Source: Paramarasmius palmivorus (lineage: Eukaryota > Basidiomycota > Agaricomycetes > Agaricales > Marasmiaceae). Taken from it: DNA of 64,000 bases. The first letter of the stretch is position 1. Each line of letters begins with the position of its first letter. The position numbers and the translations under genes are program-made. The notes below the pieces were generated by a model. That model saw only the letters and a list, made by a program, of their open reading frames with translations. It was not told where the DNA came from and searched no databases. This document shows, piece after piece, positions 49,487 to 60,480 of the stretch. The stretch is from assembly GCA_037176845.1 (NCBI GenBank), contig JAYKXP010000032.1, forward strand, positions 482,026 through 546,025, in the 5' to 3' direction.

Positions 49487-50846
49487 ATGATGGCCATTCT
49501 CGAGGAACTCCCAAGTTCTTCTACTTCTCGATCCACCGTCAACGCAAATTGTAATAACGGTATTCCCGCCAAAAGAAAGCGGGACGACTTGGATATCAAA
49601 AACACCGCTATTGGCAGCAAGCGTCCCAGAATGAACACCTCGAGCTTTGATATTCATGGAGAGCAGGTGCCCTATGAGCAGCCTCGTGGAAAACAATTGT
49701 TTCTTCCTCACTTGCACCATCCTCTCACATCCATGAATGTTCTCGACGTATTTGAAGGCTCTCCAAGGTTCCATTTCGTGCCCTTGTTCTGTATCGTAGC
49801 CATTTTCAACTCGTTGCCTCGGAAAGCTTTGAGCAAGCCAAAGTGGAAGCTGATGCTGGAATTAGTGCGGGAGGAGGTGCGGAAGCTGACGCTGGGACTA
49901 GTGCAGGAGTTGGAGGGGAAGCGGTTGGAGGTGCAGATTTGGTGGGTGAAGGTGTGGGACGATTTGTTGAGAGAGGTGCGGGACGATTTGTTGAAGAAGG
50001 TGCGGGAGGAATTGTTGTTGGAGGTGCAGATGCAGATGCAGGTGAAGAAGCGAGAGTGTAAGGAAGTGTTGGCGGCGGCATGGAAGCAGGTGTGGGAGGT
50101 GTTCCAGGAGGTACGGAAGGAGGCGTGGAAACAGATACGGAAGCCGGTGTTGTGGGCGGTGTTGTTGAAAGAGGTGCAGAAGGAGTTTTTCGAGGAGGTG
50201 TGGAGGCGGGTGTGGAATCAGACGAAGGTGTGTAAACTTTGTGGACCCCCTCTAAGACGCTAACATACCATTATGACCTTCTAGCATGATTTTCTAGAAA
50301 GATTCAATATTGAAAGAATCAGTGCAATGTCCGGACCTAACCCCAACCACAACGAAATCGACCACAATCCCAGTAACGCCGGCCACAGTGAAGCCAATCA
50401 ATCTGAACATGACTATATTCCCGATGATCCTGATGACGCTCAAGGCGGCGTAATAATGTTTTCGCGTAACTCGGGGGTTGTGATTTCTGGTGGTCAGTTC
50501 AACAATATTTCCGGTGATCAGTTGAACACGTCACAGTTCTACGTCTTCGGTACGCCTCCATATATTCCAACATTTCAGTTCAATAGTAGTGAGTTCAAGT
50601 CGATCGTTTGTGTCTTTGATTTAATATTTCGCACAATCTCTAGATATGGATCGAGGAAACCTCATGAACGTACTTGAACACACCACCAGATGGATATCTC
50701 AACGGCTTTTGCAAACGGGACGTAGTCTGGACATTAGCCAGTTGTCCCAATTGGCGCTTCTGCTAGCATACCATTCGTTTCAACCTCAGATTACTCAGTT
50801 CATTGAGCGTGCTTTGCCCCGTCCCCACCCCCTTTTACTACCGTAG
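49487..50846 (+). CDS. FNNV-family protein G (415 aa, longest member)
   Basis: Exons 49487-50227, 50285-50588 and 50644-50846 join in frame (phases 0 and 1). Exon 1 begins M-M-A-I-L-E-E-L-P-S-S-S-T and contains a possible nuclear localisation signal (A-K-R-K-R-D-D ... S-K-R-P-R). It then contains a second complete copy of the family's 5' flank and start (M-N-V-L-D-V-F-E-G near 49733), now read through as coding. The remaining 150 codons are a Val/Leu/Glu/Lys-rich repetitive helix (E-V-R-x-x-L-L units). Exon 2: VISGGQFNNISGDQLN. Exon 3: LDISQLSQLALLLAYHSFQP. Translation could begin at either start. Unknown function. Confidence 0.7.
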
Positions 50847-50849
50847 GAT

Positions 50850-51520
50850 GCCTGACCCTTATTTATCGTGCCCGGAAGTTACATGGTGCTCAAGCTGCGG
50901 AAGTAGTACTTATGTAGACTGTTGTTCCTTATCTAGCCGGTACTGGAATATATATGTATATCCTGAGCTAACTCCTTCAGCCTCTAAACCTCGAATCCAA
51001 GTCTGGACGAATCGACCCACATCCTTCGCATCTTCACCATTAAACAAGGGCAGCTGCCCGCTGCTGGAGGCCGACGCTCACACAGCAATGCCATTTACCA
51101 GTCCTCTTCCTTAACCTTCTCACACGTGAAAGCGGTATGTACAACATCCTCGAGATGATAACCGAGTGACGAGATACATCATACAAGTGTATTCTCTACT
51201 TGGGACGTCGAATATTAGAGAAGAAGGTAATACAGCATGCGTACGTACCTCGTTCAATCATTCCGTCGGGTACATCCTCCGCGGCCAACACTCTGAGCCT
51301 CCAAGATGCATGCAGTCGGAGAGCCGACGAATGCGACTCTTCGGTTTATCCACATCGTCACAGGAGAGCTCAGTAAACATGTACCAAAGCTGCTAGTCTC
51401 CGTACGGGTACATTTCCTTCGTCCGCCACTCCCCATGATAGCCCGTAATTCCACTTTGCGAAAACGATTACAGATTATTGATTCTTGTGTCTGGGTTCGT
51501 TGAGAAACGATTTGGGTGCG
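50850..51520. repeat. Downstream flank of gene G
   Basis: Direct match to 45400-46080 after gene F. Contains no gene I can support. Confidence 0.55.
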
Positions 51521-51610
51521 CTTGAGGTGGTGCGTTCACGTTTCCTAGTACCCTTTTGGTTGGTTGAGGGTAAAAGACGAGGAGGCGTTTGGGATAGCCA
51601 ATGGGATCGT
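51520..51610 (-). pseudogene. ESA1-derived linker fragment
   Basis: Minus-strand match to the ESA1 linker region at 41130-41225 ('gtgcgttcacgtttcctag' against 'gtgcgtttacgtttcttgg', then 'gaggaggcgt'). It corresponds to the basic K-K-R-K-R stretch of the linker. Isolated and frame-broken. Confidence 0.5.
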
Positions 51611-51759
51611 TCAATGGCTGATAGCTTCTTTCCGAGAACGAAGGCGCAATTGAGAGTGGAATAGCAAACGCAGCGGTAGGAGGCTACGAACGCTGCGTTG
51701 CTGTCATCTCCGTGCCAACAGCACCGGGAGTCTGGAGAGAAGTAACAGCGACAAGAGGG

Positions 51760-52358
51760 CTCTGCTGGTGTTAGGATTGATCGACAAGGGCAATTGCGAT
51801 CTTGCTTGTGTGCCTAGATCGCAGTTTTGGCCACCGGTTCTGGTACGGAGCCAGATGCTAATGAACAACGGGTAAATTTCATTGTCGAAGAAGCAATGAA
51901 CAATGCGTACGTGATAGCGAGAATGAAGGCGAGCGATAAATGTTCCCGAAATCTTCGGTCGCTGGTAGATAGTACGATTCCACATAGGTAGTGTTTGACA
52001 CGGTCCTAGAGTATTGAGGGTGAGCGTAGAATCTACAGAGTACGATAAGAATGACTCACAGCGAGATTGAGTAGGCAATGTACCGCTATCCCGTCGCGGT
52101 CTTGGCCCCACATCTTGCTCCTGAACCATCGCTGACATCTCGCGTATTGAAACTTGACTATGTGGTCTCTTGACAGAGTTTGAATGATGGTGAGACTACT
52201 GCCTTGTCAACAGTCCATGCTCCTTTGATGTTGTCACCAGGGCTGGACACGTCTCCCGCCGAGGGAGTAATCCAATGCACTTGACTTTCCTCCGCAACGT
52301 CGCTCCATAGAATCGAAATAAGAACGAGGACGTTGAGACGTTGAGCACCGGGCTGCAT
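51760..52358 (-). CDS. Kre9/Knh1-like secreted Ser/Thr-type protein, probably degraded
   Basis: Exon 1 (52358 to about 52165) has a signal peptide (M-Q-P-G-A-Q-R then a hydrophobic core) and the family pattern W-I-T-P-S-A-G-D-V, then G-D-N-I-K-G-A-W-T-V-D-K and V-V-S-P-S-F-K-L-C. The next piece carries D-G-S-G-A-R-C-G followed by a frame break near 52090. A third piece (about 52030-51900) has S-N-T-T-Y-V-E-S-Y-Y-L and E-D-F-G-N-I-Y-R-S-P-S-F-S-L-S, typical of the second half of the domain. The usual Ser/Thr-rich tail and GPI signal are not clear. Relatives act in the cell wall. I call it likely damaged. Confidence 0.5.
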
Positions 52359-52922
52359 TGTTTAGAGTGTATATGAAGGAACCAGCTGCGACGCCGTCAA
52401 GGAGAGATGTGAAGGGAAGAACAAGTCCTGAGTGAACTTGCTCATAAACAAACTTGCTCATAAACAAACTTGCTAGCTGCTCTCTACATTTTCGTCAGTC
52501 CAAATCCAAGTCCAATAAAACGCCCAACACACCTTTTGCGGTCTACCGTCTCACAAAGTCACCAGCATCGTCATGGTCCTCAATCAACAAGCCAGCTCCT
52601 GGTCAACTCCTTGGCCTACATGAATGTTCCTTTGCACTTGTTGGTCTATGGGTAGATTGAGATATTTGCTTGCATGGAGGAATAAAAAGCGCGAACCGCC
52701 TGCAAGATGGCTTGTTTTTCCCTGGGGCACGATTTCTTCGGATTTTGTGTGAATTTTGGGATCGTTGCTAGTTTGGGAAGCAAGTTTCGGAATAACGCGG
52801 TCGAAAGAGTGTTTGTGGTCCTCATGAATGCTCAGCAATCTACGAGAAGTTTGATACCGTCGAATGCTGGTGAGAGACAGAACAAGAGACAAATCGCGTG
52901 CGAATTCTACTGTCACCACAAT
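52359..52922. other. Spacer between Kre9-like gene and inverted arm
   Basis: Short tandem repeat of 'acttgctcataaacaa' at 52435-52475. Open frames of 81 and 111 codons on opposite strands (52707-52952, 52584-52919) have no recognisable features and are not repeated elsewhere. Confidence 0.4.
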
Positions 52923-55900
52923 CCTCCCTCGACCATCATCATTGACGACTAGAGTGGTTACAAAGAACAGAAGCCATGAAATTACGGTGCATAAATTCGC
53001 TTACTTATCTCTTGCAAGCATTGGCTTACTTCGAGATTTCCAGCTACATGAGACATATACGACTAAAAACCTATCTACAGGAAAGAACGTTTGTGTGCAA
53101 ACGTCACTGGATTCTGGTTAATAAAGTCAATCTGCTCCTTCCTGAAAGTATCTGGGATGGTAGTGATGTTGCTGCCATTCAATTGCAAGAGGACCTGCAT
53201 AAGGCAAATGTCGTCATTCTTCGTACTGAGGACTCACGACGGGTACGTACCTGATTTTCTGAGGTATATTGAGGCCATGTAGGTCGTGAAAACCCTTTTC
53301 CGTCGTTCGGGTCCAAGCTAGTCGCGAATGACAGCCAATAATCCATCATCGCTATGCTTAACGTAACGTCTGAGGTAGAGACATTTAATGCAAATACAGC
53401 GCCATAGACGAAGAACAACTCCAGGCCGTGGGGCACTGCTCCTAACTTCAGAGTCTGCAATTTACTTCATGCGACTGAACTCACCGCCAAGCTCAGGCTG
53501 GGGCATAATGTCATTGGGTTGGGTGAAGAGGTATCCAAAACTTTTCACTCCTGCATTGGCTGCCGTCTGTTGCCAGAGACGTCTTTGGGATTGGAATGCA
53601 ACGTCGCCATCTATACACGATCCAGTCAGTCGTTCTCCTCCAGAATTATTGCACCACCATGACTCACATATCGCAGCAAGCCTCTTGTATCCTGTAGGCC
53701 GACCAAATGTCTCGTTCCCCGTGTTAAAAGGTGAGCCCAGTGCTGGGACGTCAGGATAGAGCTGAAGGATTCGATCTGCCGCACTTTCTACCTCCGCCTC
53801 ACTCACATACGGAGGAGTCAAGTTCGCGATGATGTAGTTACGCAAGTTCTCGGTGCTGTAATTGAAAGTAGGAGATGCTGGCCCTGGGGTAAATCCAGTT
53901 CCTGTTATCATGGTCGATTAGTGCGTGTCCCGCGATTGTACCTGCCCACGCTGACCTTCATCCAGATTCGTACCAGCAATGAACGGCAATTTGGCAAAGG
54001 TTCCATTCTCGAACAACCGGGATGGCAGATCTGGGATGAAACCGCCGTTTCCGTCAACAGTAGGGTCCCAGGCGAACAACTCATCGGCTTCTGCGATGGA
54101 GGTGACTAAACCTTGCAGGATAGAAGACGTATTCGCGGTCTTTAGGCAATCAAACGTATTGTTGGAACCTGCCACGGAAGCACAGCCCGGAACAGCTCCG
54201 ACGAAGTCTGTCCAACTCTTTTCACGATCTTGAGCAGACAACAGATGTGGAGTAGCTGCCTGACCAGACTCGAAGATCTATTTTCTTTGGTCACTTTCCA
54301 AGCAAGAGCGCAAGATATCTTCATCTCTGTACTCACAGCTGCTCTGGCCCAGTTAGAGAAAGAGGGGTTTAAGAATTGTACCGCAGTCATGATTGATCCC
54401 GCACTTTCGCCAAATACAGTCACCTATCCATAGATCAGAATTGGAGATGGAAGAGACGATTTGGCTCGTACCTTGGTCTTGTCCCCTCCAAAGATACCGA
54501 TATTACGCTGAACCCATTCCAAAGCAGTTAGCTGATCGTGAAGTGCCAGATTCAGCGCACCCCGACGTGCAGCTTCAGCTCCTTGCGGGAAACCAAGAGG
54601 ACCAGTGCGATAGTTGAAACTGACATATACCACGGGGGTGCCCTGGGCTCAAGGTGAGTCAATTCTGGGACTCGGGATTCAAGGTACTCACTCTGAATAC
54701 ACTCAAGGCAACTATCGCACTAGCATTGAAGATGGGTGTAGAGCCAGCCTGAAATCCACCTCCATACGTCCTGAGGTTTCACACAAGTCAACAATCTGCC
54801 CGTCGGCTAATCATAGACATACCAAAACAACACGGGCAGTTTCGCATCTGCCGAGATATTTGCAGGTCTTATTATATTAATTGTGAGGCAGTCTTCGTCA
54901 AGCACAAGTGGTGGATCGTCGGTAGTCTGGACCAGGAATCAACAGCTTGTCGACGTCGGAGCAGGCACTTCACTCACCGGTGGCTGCAGGCAAGAAGGAC
55001 CATACTGGCTCGCATTGAACGTGTCCCCGCCTAGACTGGTCTTGAGAACCGTAGGTTTCAAACGCAGATCCCCCAAAGGTGGTTCAGCATATGGAATCCC
55101 ACCAAAGAACTCTTGCTTCGAGGTAAACAGGCCGCCCACTGTGAGGGTGTAATCCATTCCAACTACCGTAGTATTCCCAAGCTGAACTTCCGGTGCAGCG
55201 AGCGCACTAAAAGTACAAGAGAGTACCGCAATGAGCAGTCTAGAGAAGCTACGCATGGTAGTAGAAAGAGAACTTGAGGAAGGAATGATGAGACAAAGCG
55301 CGATTTACGCGCTCTTATATCTATCTGCATGTAAAGAGTAACAGCGCCACATGGGCACATCCCAAGCACACGTCTTGAAGGATCATGGCATAGGTGCCTT
55401 CATGGTGTCCAAAACCCAATCGATACCCATGGACGGCTATCAGATGACCATTCAATGAGACGCCATAGTATCCACTTGACAATTGCATGCGGTTTTCACC
55501 CATTAATCCTAAGCATGTAAAGTCTCAGAGGTGAGTTATGGAATCAATGGAAGCTGACGGTGATAACTCGTCCGGCGGTTACTCAATATTCAATCGCCGA
55601 ACTTGAAGATGCTTCGACCACAGCACCATGCATTATATCTTTCTGAAGTGTATCAATGATTATAAGTCAGCGTTAAGTCGGTTAGACATTCAGAAGGGTG
55701 CACAGAAAGATATCTACTAGTTCAGATACTTAGCATGTAGAGTGTGCACCAGCGGGCCCAGCTGGACGAGCCAGGAGTATCAAAGTTGTTGTGCAGATTC
55801 AGTAGTGATGGCTCCGACGGATCCGTAGTATGCGTAAAAGCAAACGGCTTCCGCTTGTTCGGGCGATTAAGGCTTATGTACATGTACAAGCCTTTTTCTC

Positions 55901-56063
55901 CATTGTCTTCCTCGGGCCTCCAAATCTTCCTGAAGGGGCATGCAAGGGTTCTTCAGCCATGTGCATGGGGCGGCACTAATGACCACTGTCTTCCCATCGA
56001 AGTGCCATCAAAAATATCGTTGTTGCGGGCCGCACGGCAAAGCTTCCTTTTCAGCAACGTCAT
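52923..56063 (-). repeat. Inverted segmental duplication, right arm
   Basis: Reverse-complement partner of 30541-33680. The inner edge starts at 'tccctcgaccatcatca' and the outer edge ends at the CAACGTCATG near 56063. The arm is 3.14 kb. In this copy an 11-base insertion present in the left arm near 30631 ('gtacttacttt') is absent. Confidence 0.85.
53075..55256 (-). CDS. Secreted type-B carboxylesterase/lipase 2
   Basis: Mirror-image paralogue of 31351-33529 with the same ten-exon structure, starting at ATG 55256 and ending at 53075. It keeps the signal peptide ([11 protein letters not shown]), [15 protein letters not shown], nucleophile serine in G-E-S-A-G, G-T-N-L-D-E-G and A-V-P-H-G-L-E, so the catalytic triad is intact. 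Differences from copy 1 cluster in the N-terminal 45 residues of the mature protein and in the stretch after the catalytic histidine. I saw no frameshift. Probably a functional, diverging secreted esterase. Confidence 0.8.
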
Positions 56064-56760
56064 GCTGTGCATCTCTCAGGCTGTGATGTTCGCCTCCGCG
56101 AATTTGGCTTTGCCGGGTCACTCCTTTACCACCTACTTCATTCATGAATCACGATTTCTCAATGTTAAACTGCCTATGCACTCGTCTATGATCGCAGTGA
56201 TTTGACATTGCATATCCAGGAGTCAGCCAAGCGTTCTCAAATTCTGCGATTCAAACATTGGCCGTCATCTAGGTTACCGATGATGTGCCTCATTGTGTAT
56301 CCTCTCGCCGGTCATACAACGGTCGTACCTGGTCATACCCGTTCTCGTGTTGGACCCTTTCCCATTCGAATTTCTCCGTGCACACTTAAAGCGGGTACTG
56401 AGACGTAATAAGATCTTCTAAAGGTTAACCTTATAGAATTACTGTACAAATGTGGGGTCTTCCCATCTTTTGCTGCCGCTTTACCGCGTTCGTAGCCTGT
56501 GCAATTCTTCTAAGTCCCTGATATTCTCAGTACCGTGATTCTGCTACTTTACGAAGGGAGTAAACCTGGAGTAACATGCAAATGACATACGGGAGAGAAA
56601 AACATACCGAAGTGGAGGCGAAAAGCTTCGCCGTGACACACCCACCAAATGTGGACCATGTCCGAAGAACCCTTGCATGCCCCTTCAGGACGATTGTGAC
56701 ACAAGGAGGATAAGGGAGAAAGAGTGAATGGATCTCTAATCGGCTTGTGTACATGTAGAA
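55880..56760. repeat. Imperfect inverted repeat with ~700-base spacer
   Basis: 'aggggcatgcaagggttctt' at 55935-55955 is found in inverse at 56668-56690, and neighbouring words ('catgtacaagcc' and 'ggcttgtgtacatgta') extend the arms to about 120 bases. The outer arm is a third, partial copy of the carboxylesterase upstream flank. No gene lies in the spacer. Confidence 0.6.
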
Positions 56761-57935
56761 TCAGGTGTGTTCGGGTAAGAGTTCAAAAACGGTGGGCCAC
56801 ATCCGATCGTTCGTGGTTTCCAATCCTTTCCGATACAAAGAATCTCTAGATGCGGAAGACACTGGAATACTTAAAATCGTTCCGAGATAGCATTCTCGCC
56901 AGCTTTCGCATTTCGGATTCATTTCGATATAGATATGGACGTTAGCCAATAGGACAAATGGCTGCGGTAGTCCAGAACGGCATGGTTGATTTTGGATTTT
57001 CCTCGGATTTTCCCCGATGCTCGGGTTCGTATAGATAGATAGATCAACCTCTTCCTCCTACATATTTACTGTCTTTTCAATGAAAATCACGCTGTTTTTG
57101 AAGCTTTGAGCTGCAGAATGATCACGATACACCCTGTGTGAGCCCATATTCATTTTTTCTGGGGATTCTGTGGACAAACCATGCCTACAACCATTGGTAA
57201 CACATTGGATACCTCAAAGATAGCTTGAAGATAGCCGTTACCCTCTTGAATCAGGATGACACCCTTTGGGGGGCTTGTTATACTGTTGCTGGCTCATGAG
57301 CTTACTTGTTGTCTGCTCCTCAGGCCTCAGAGTGGAAGGAGACCCAGGACAAGCCGCAACCTAGCTGTAATGTCCAACACTGATATTGACTGTTTGAGCG
57401 CGCATTGACGCAAAAGTTAGATCTTACACCATGGATTCAACTCTCAAATGATACATGGATGGTATATATAGTTTTATCATGGTCCTGAAACGGATGAGTG
57501 AAGAAGGAATCTACATCTGACCTCAGAGTTTAGTTCTTTGTGAGGGATTGCAATCTACATGCGCTCATGCTGTTTACCAGATAGGTATACATACCAGTAC
57601 CTCAGATATGACTTTCAGTCTCCTTCAACGCGTCAAAATCCCCCTCTAGAGCGTGCAATTCCCCCAAGAAAAGCTAGAGATGCTGGACGCGCGTCGGGCG
57701 TCTATATTCCACGTGACCGGACGACAAACCCTTTGCCCAGGCACCCCGCTCGTTTCTCGCTCGTTTCCCTAATTTACTGACATATAAAGCTTTTGCAGAA
57801 CAGTAAATGGCCATCTTGAACAATTCAAGTGCGAAGGGCCACTCGAAAATACGGTTGGAGGGGGATTCCAGATCCGACTCAAGGTCCATCAACGGCGCGA
57901 AAATCCAAAATCATCCATGCCGCTCTGGACTACCG
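56760..57935. other. Gene-poor region
   Basis: Contains a short (TAGA)n run at 57037-57050. Open frames are short and show no motif. Nothing else recognised. Confidence 0.45.
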
Positions 57936-58020
57936 TACAAATGGCACTTCTCCTTGCGTATCATTCGTTTGAACCCCAGATTACTCAATTCATTGCGGAG
58001 GCTCCTTTGTTACTTTTAAT
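57936..58020 (+). pseudogene. FNNV-family exon 3 fragment (copy H)
   Basis: Encodes a stretch like the end of exon 3 of genes C and D: T-V-Q-M-A-L-L-L-A-Y-H-S-F-E-P-Q-I-T-Q-F and I-A-E-A-P-L-L-L in one frame. Upstream exons are missing. It lies before the inverted copy of the 29.1-29.8 kb segment, mirroring the order D then that segment on the left side. Confidence 0.6.
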
Positions 58021-58044
58021 TTACACGTTGTTAGCTATGATACC

Positions 58045-58660
58045 CATGTATGTACCGTAATATCTGGAGCTGGAACGCTTTGTAGAAGCTCGTATGAAAC
58101 ACTTCCCTGGGTATCGGTCTGAGAGTTACGAGAACCTTCAAGCTTCAATGGTCGACAAAAGATCAAGATCAAGTTGTTTTTGCACAAGCGCCGGACACGG
58201 ATCCTCGTCTCGGTTCGACGAACTTTAGAGTCTAGCATGCGATGGAAACTTCGCTGCATGAGTGTGAGTGAATTGGTGGCGGAGACGAGGGTAGATGTAG
58301 GCGGGTGGAAGCACGAGATTTGAGAGTCAGAACCGCTGTGGAAGAACCACCTGCGAGGGGAGGATATTACTTAGCCAGGAACTATGACGGCGGAGAATAC
58401 CATACGTACCAATATCATGTTCAGACCGCTCATTACATGCCCAATCCTGCTATACCTGTCATCACGGTGCTTAGGCCAGACGAGACAGGTTACAATTCTG
58501 CATTGACCCAATACGACGTTCCTATATTCCAGTTTGAGTGTGTTCCGGTAGCGGATATAATCTGGTTGAAGAGGTGCGCCTACATGGTTGGTGGAGGTGG
58601 TGGTGTTGTAGGAGGTATTAGGAAATGGTACCAATACCGATACATGCAGTCCAGGGGTTT
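58045..58660 (-). repeat. Inverted copy of the 29.1-29.76 kb segment
   Basis: Reverse complement of 29110-29760 with many differences. The pair is spaced so that its midpoint falls near 43.9 kb, close to the midpoint of the carboxylesterase pair. Confidence 0.55.
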
Positions 58661-59323
58661 TTCAACGTGAACACGGTCGGAGAGCTCATGAGTGCGGTTT
58701 TCGGTTTGTTTCCAAGGCCACGAACGGAATCATTAGTACAGTACTAAATGACCACAACATGAGGAACGAAAGTATGTGGTAGTCGAGTTGTCGATCGAGA
58801 GTCCCGTCATCTTCTTCGGGTTCTGCTTGAGCTGTCGAGTACCGATGGCTGCCTAGAGGAGACTGGCTTCTGCTGCGGGGTGTCGTCCAGACATGGACTA
58901 TACATCCAAAAGGTCGAGGTCTAGGAAGGCTGGTCTTCATGATGGCGATGAACAGTGATATCGGTCGGCAGAATTGAGGGTGTAAGTGAAATCTTGCGGG
59001 CCCGGTCTTCTGCATCGTCTCGCAACCTCCCTGTATCTTCAGCATTCGATACCCTCGAGTGAGCGAGGGATCCTGACAAGAAATGGGATATTGGTTGTCT
59101 ACCCAGATTGGCAAGGAAGAGTGCTCACCTCAGTAGACCACATTTTCAATGACAATAGCTTCACGAGTCGGCATGTAGACACCGCAACCAGCCACATTGG
59201 TTTTTGGCCTTGATCCCTTCCATCCACTGTCATTGAGACGATCAATCAGCTTCATTAGAGATCAATGCCAGAGACGTTAGATGTTAGGTCGATGCTATGC
59301 AGCACAGTATCCCGACATACCTC
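58661..59323. other. Spacer, nothing recognised
   Basis: An open 142-codon frame on the minus strand (58686-59114) shows no domain and looks like chance. No repeat partner seen. Confidence 0.4.
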
Positions 59324-59591
59324 TGTTGAAACTATCTTTAGATTAGATTATATCCACTCTATCTCCGAGCACCACTCGGAATTCCTTTGTCTTACTGTAC
59401 GTACCATTGGATCCTATGCGGGTTACTTCTGTACGGTTTAGTATTATAGCTAGTTGTATCTACTGGAATAGACTGTGCTTTACACACTACCAAGTTCGCA
59501 TACCTTCTATCTCTCACTCAGATCATTATTCATCAGGTAAGCCTCAGTCAATCCACTGCCACTGCGGTAGGCTGAGGCATATGCTTCGACA
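59324..59591 (+). mobile_element. Probable 5' LTR of a Ty1/copia element
   Basis: The 268-base segment begins TGTTGAA and ends TTCGACA, the short inverted ends typical of copia LTRs. It is followed immediately by a primer-binding-like site and then gag-like sequence. The 3' LTR would lie beyond the window, so the length is inferred. Confidence 0.6.
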
Positions 59592-59605
59592 GGTTATGGG
59601 CCCGG
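59592..59605 (+). promoter_or_regulatory. Primer-binding site, initiator-tRNA anticodon-arm type
   Basis: GGTTATGGGCCCGG directly after the LTR end. Copia-group elements of fungi and insects often prime with a half-molecule of initiator tRNA-Met, whose anticodon arm is complementary to GGTTATGAGCCC; one base differs here. Confidence 0.5.
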
Positions 59606-59649
59606 TCGCCACAATGATAAGCGCTGTAATTAGCCGCTGTCAGGCTTGA

Positions 59650-60480
59650 CTGGTTGTACCTGTCCATATATACTGGACATTGGTTTCAACGCCTTTAATT
59701 TGCGCCATTATGGCTGCATTTATGTTGTCATGACACAATCTGATTTGTTCATCAGAACTTTTATCGCTATGTCCTTCCGACGTTTCAGCATCATCAACCG
59801 CTTCTTCCATCAACCAGTCCCTATCCTCGAGGGGTCTAACTTCCGCCAGTGGGAGGACAAACTCATCCCGTTCCTTAGATTCAAGGGACCTACCAAGTGG
59901 TGAAGGCAAATTAACGTTTTTCGTACCTGCAAATTAGATGCTGGCTGAGACGTGGGTCCCACCGCTGAGCAAGTTGCTGCTCGCGATAGGGAGATTCTCG
60001 AATGGGACAACCTCGACGATCAGGCCCTAGGTGCTATTGAGCTCACCATCAAGCATCCCTCAAGCATCACCTCAAGGGGGACTTCTAAACTCACCTTTGA
60101 TGAGCGCTCAAGAAATCCTATAGTACGCCTGGTCCTGCCATTATCTTTGCCGATTTCAAAAAGGCATTGTTGATGTCCAACTCTCTGGAACTGGTAATCC
60201 ATTGCAAGAGATTCAACGAGCTGCTCACTATTTTCGAGCGCGTTGAAGCAGAACGGCATGGATCTTACAACAGCTGCAACGTGCGCTTATTCGTCTTGCC
60301 GCTATCATCAGCTAGGGTGGGCCAGTCCGGCTCTCTCTTGCAAAAGAAAAGACTAGATGAATGCAGATTCACTGAAATTTGCGTACGCTAAGATGGCGGA
60401 ATTTGAGCGCCGTGACGCAATAAACAGCCTCTGCTATGCGCCTTGCGGCTCATGAAACCGCAAGGGCTGACCTAACTACA
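59650..60480 (+). pseudogene. Copia gag remnant
   Basis: In several frames: L-E-G-S-N-F-R-Q-W-E-D-K near 59830, A-A-R-D-R-E-I-L-E-W-D-N with Q-A-L-G-A-I near 59970-60040, T-P-G-P-A-I-I-F-A-D-F-K-K-A near 60130, and M-A-E-F-E-R-R near 60395. These are ordered as in Ty1/copia gag polyproteins of basidiomycetes. Frameshifts and a stop split it, so the element is dead. Confidence 0.75.

Noticed and set aside
58686..59114. 142-codon minus-strand ORF as a gene
   Set aside because: No domain, no repeat partner, no convincing start context; compatible with chance.
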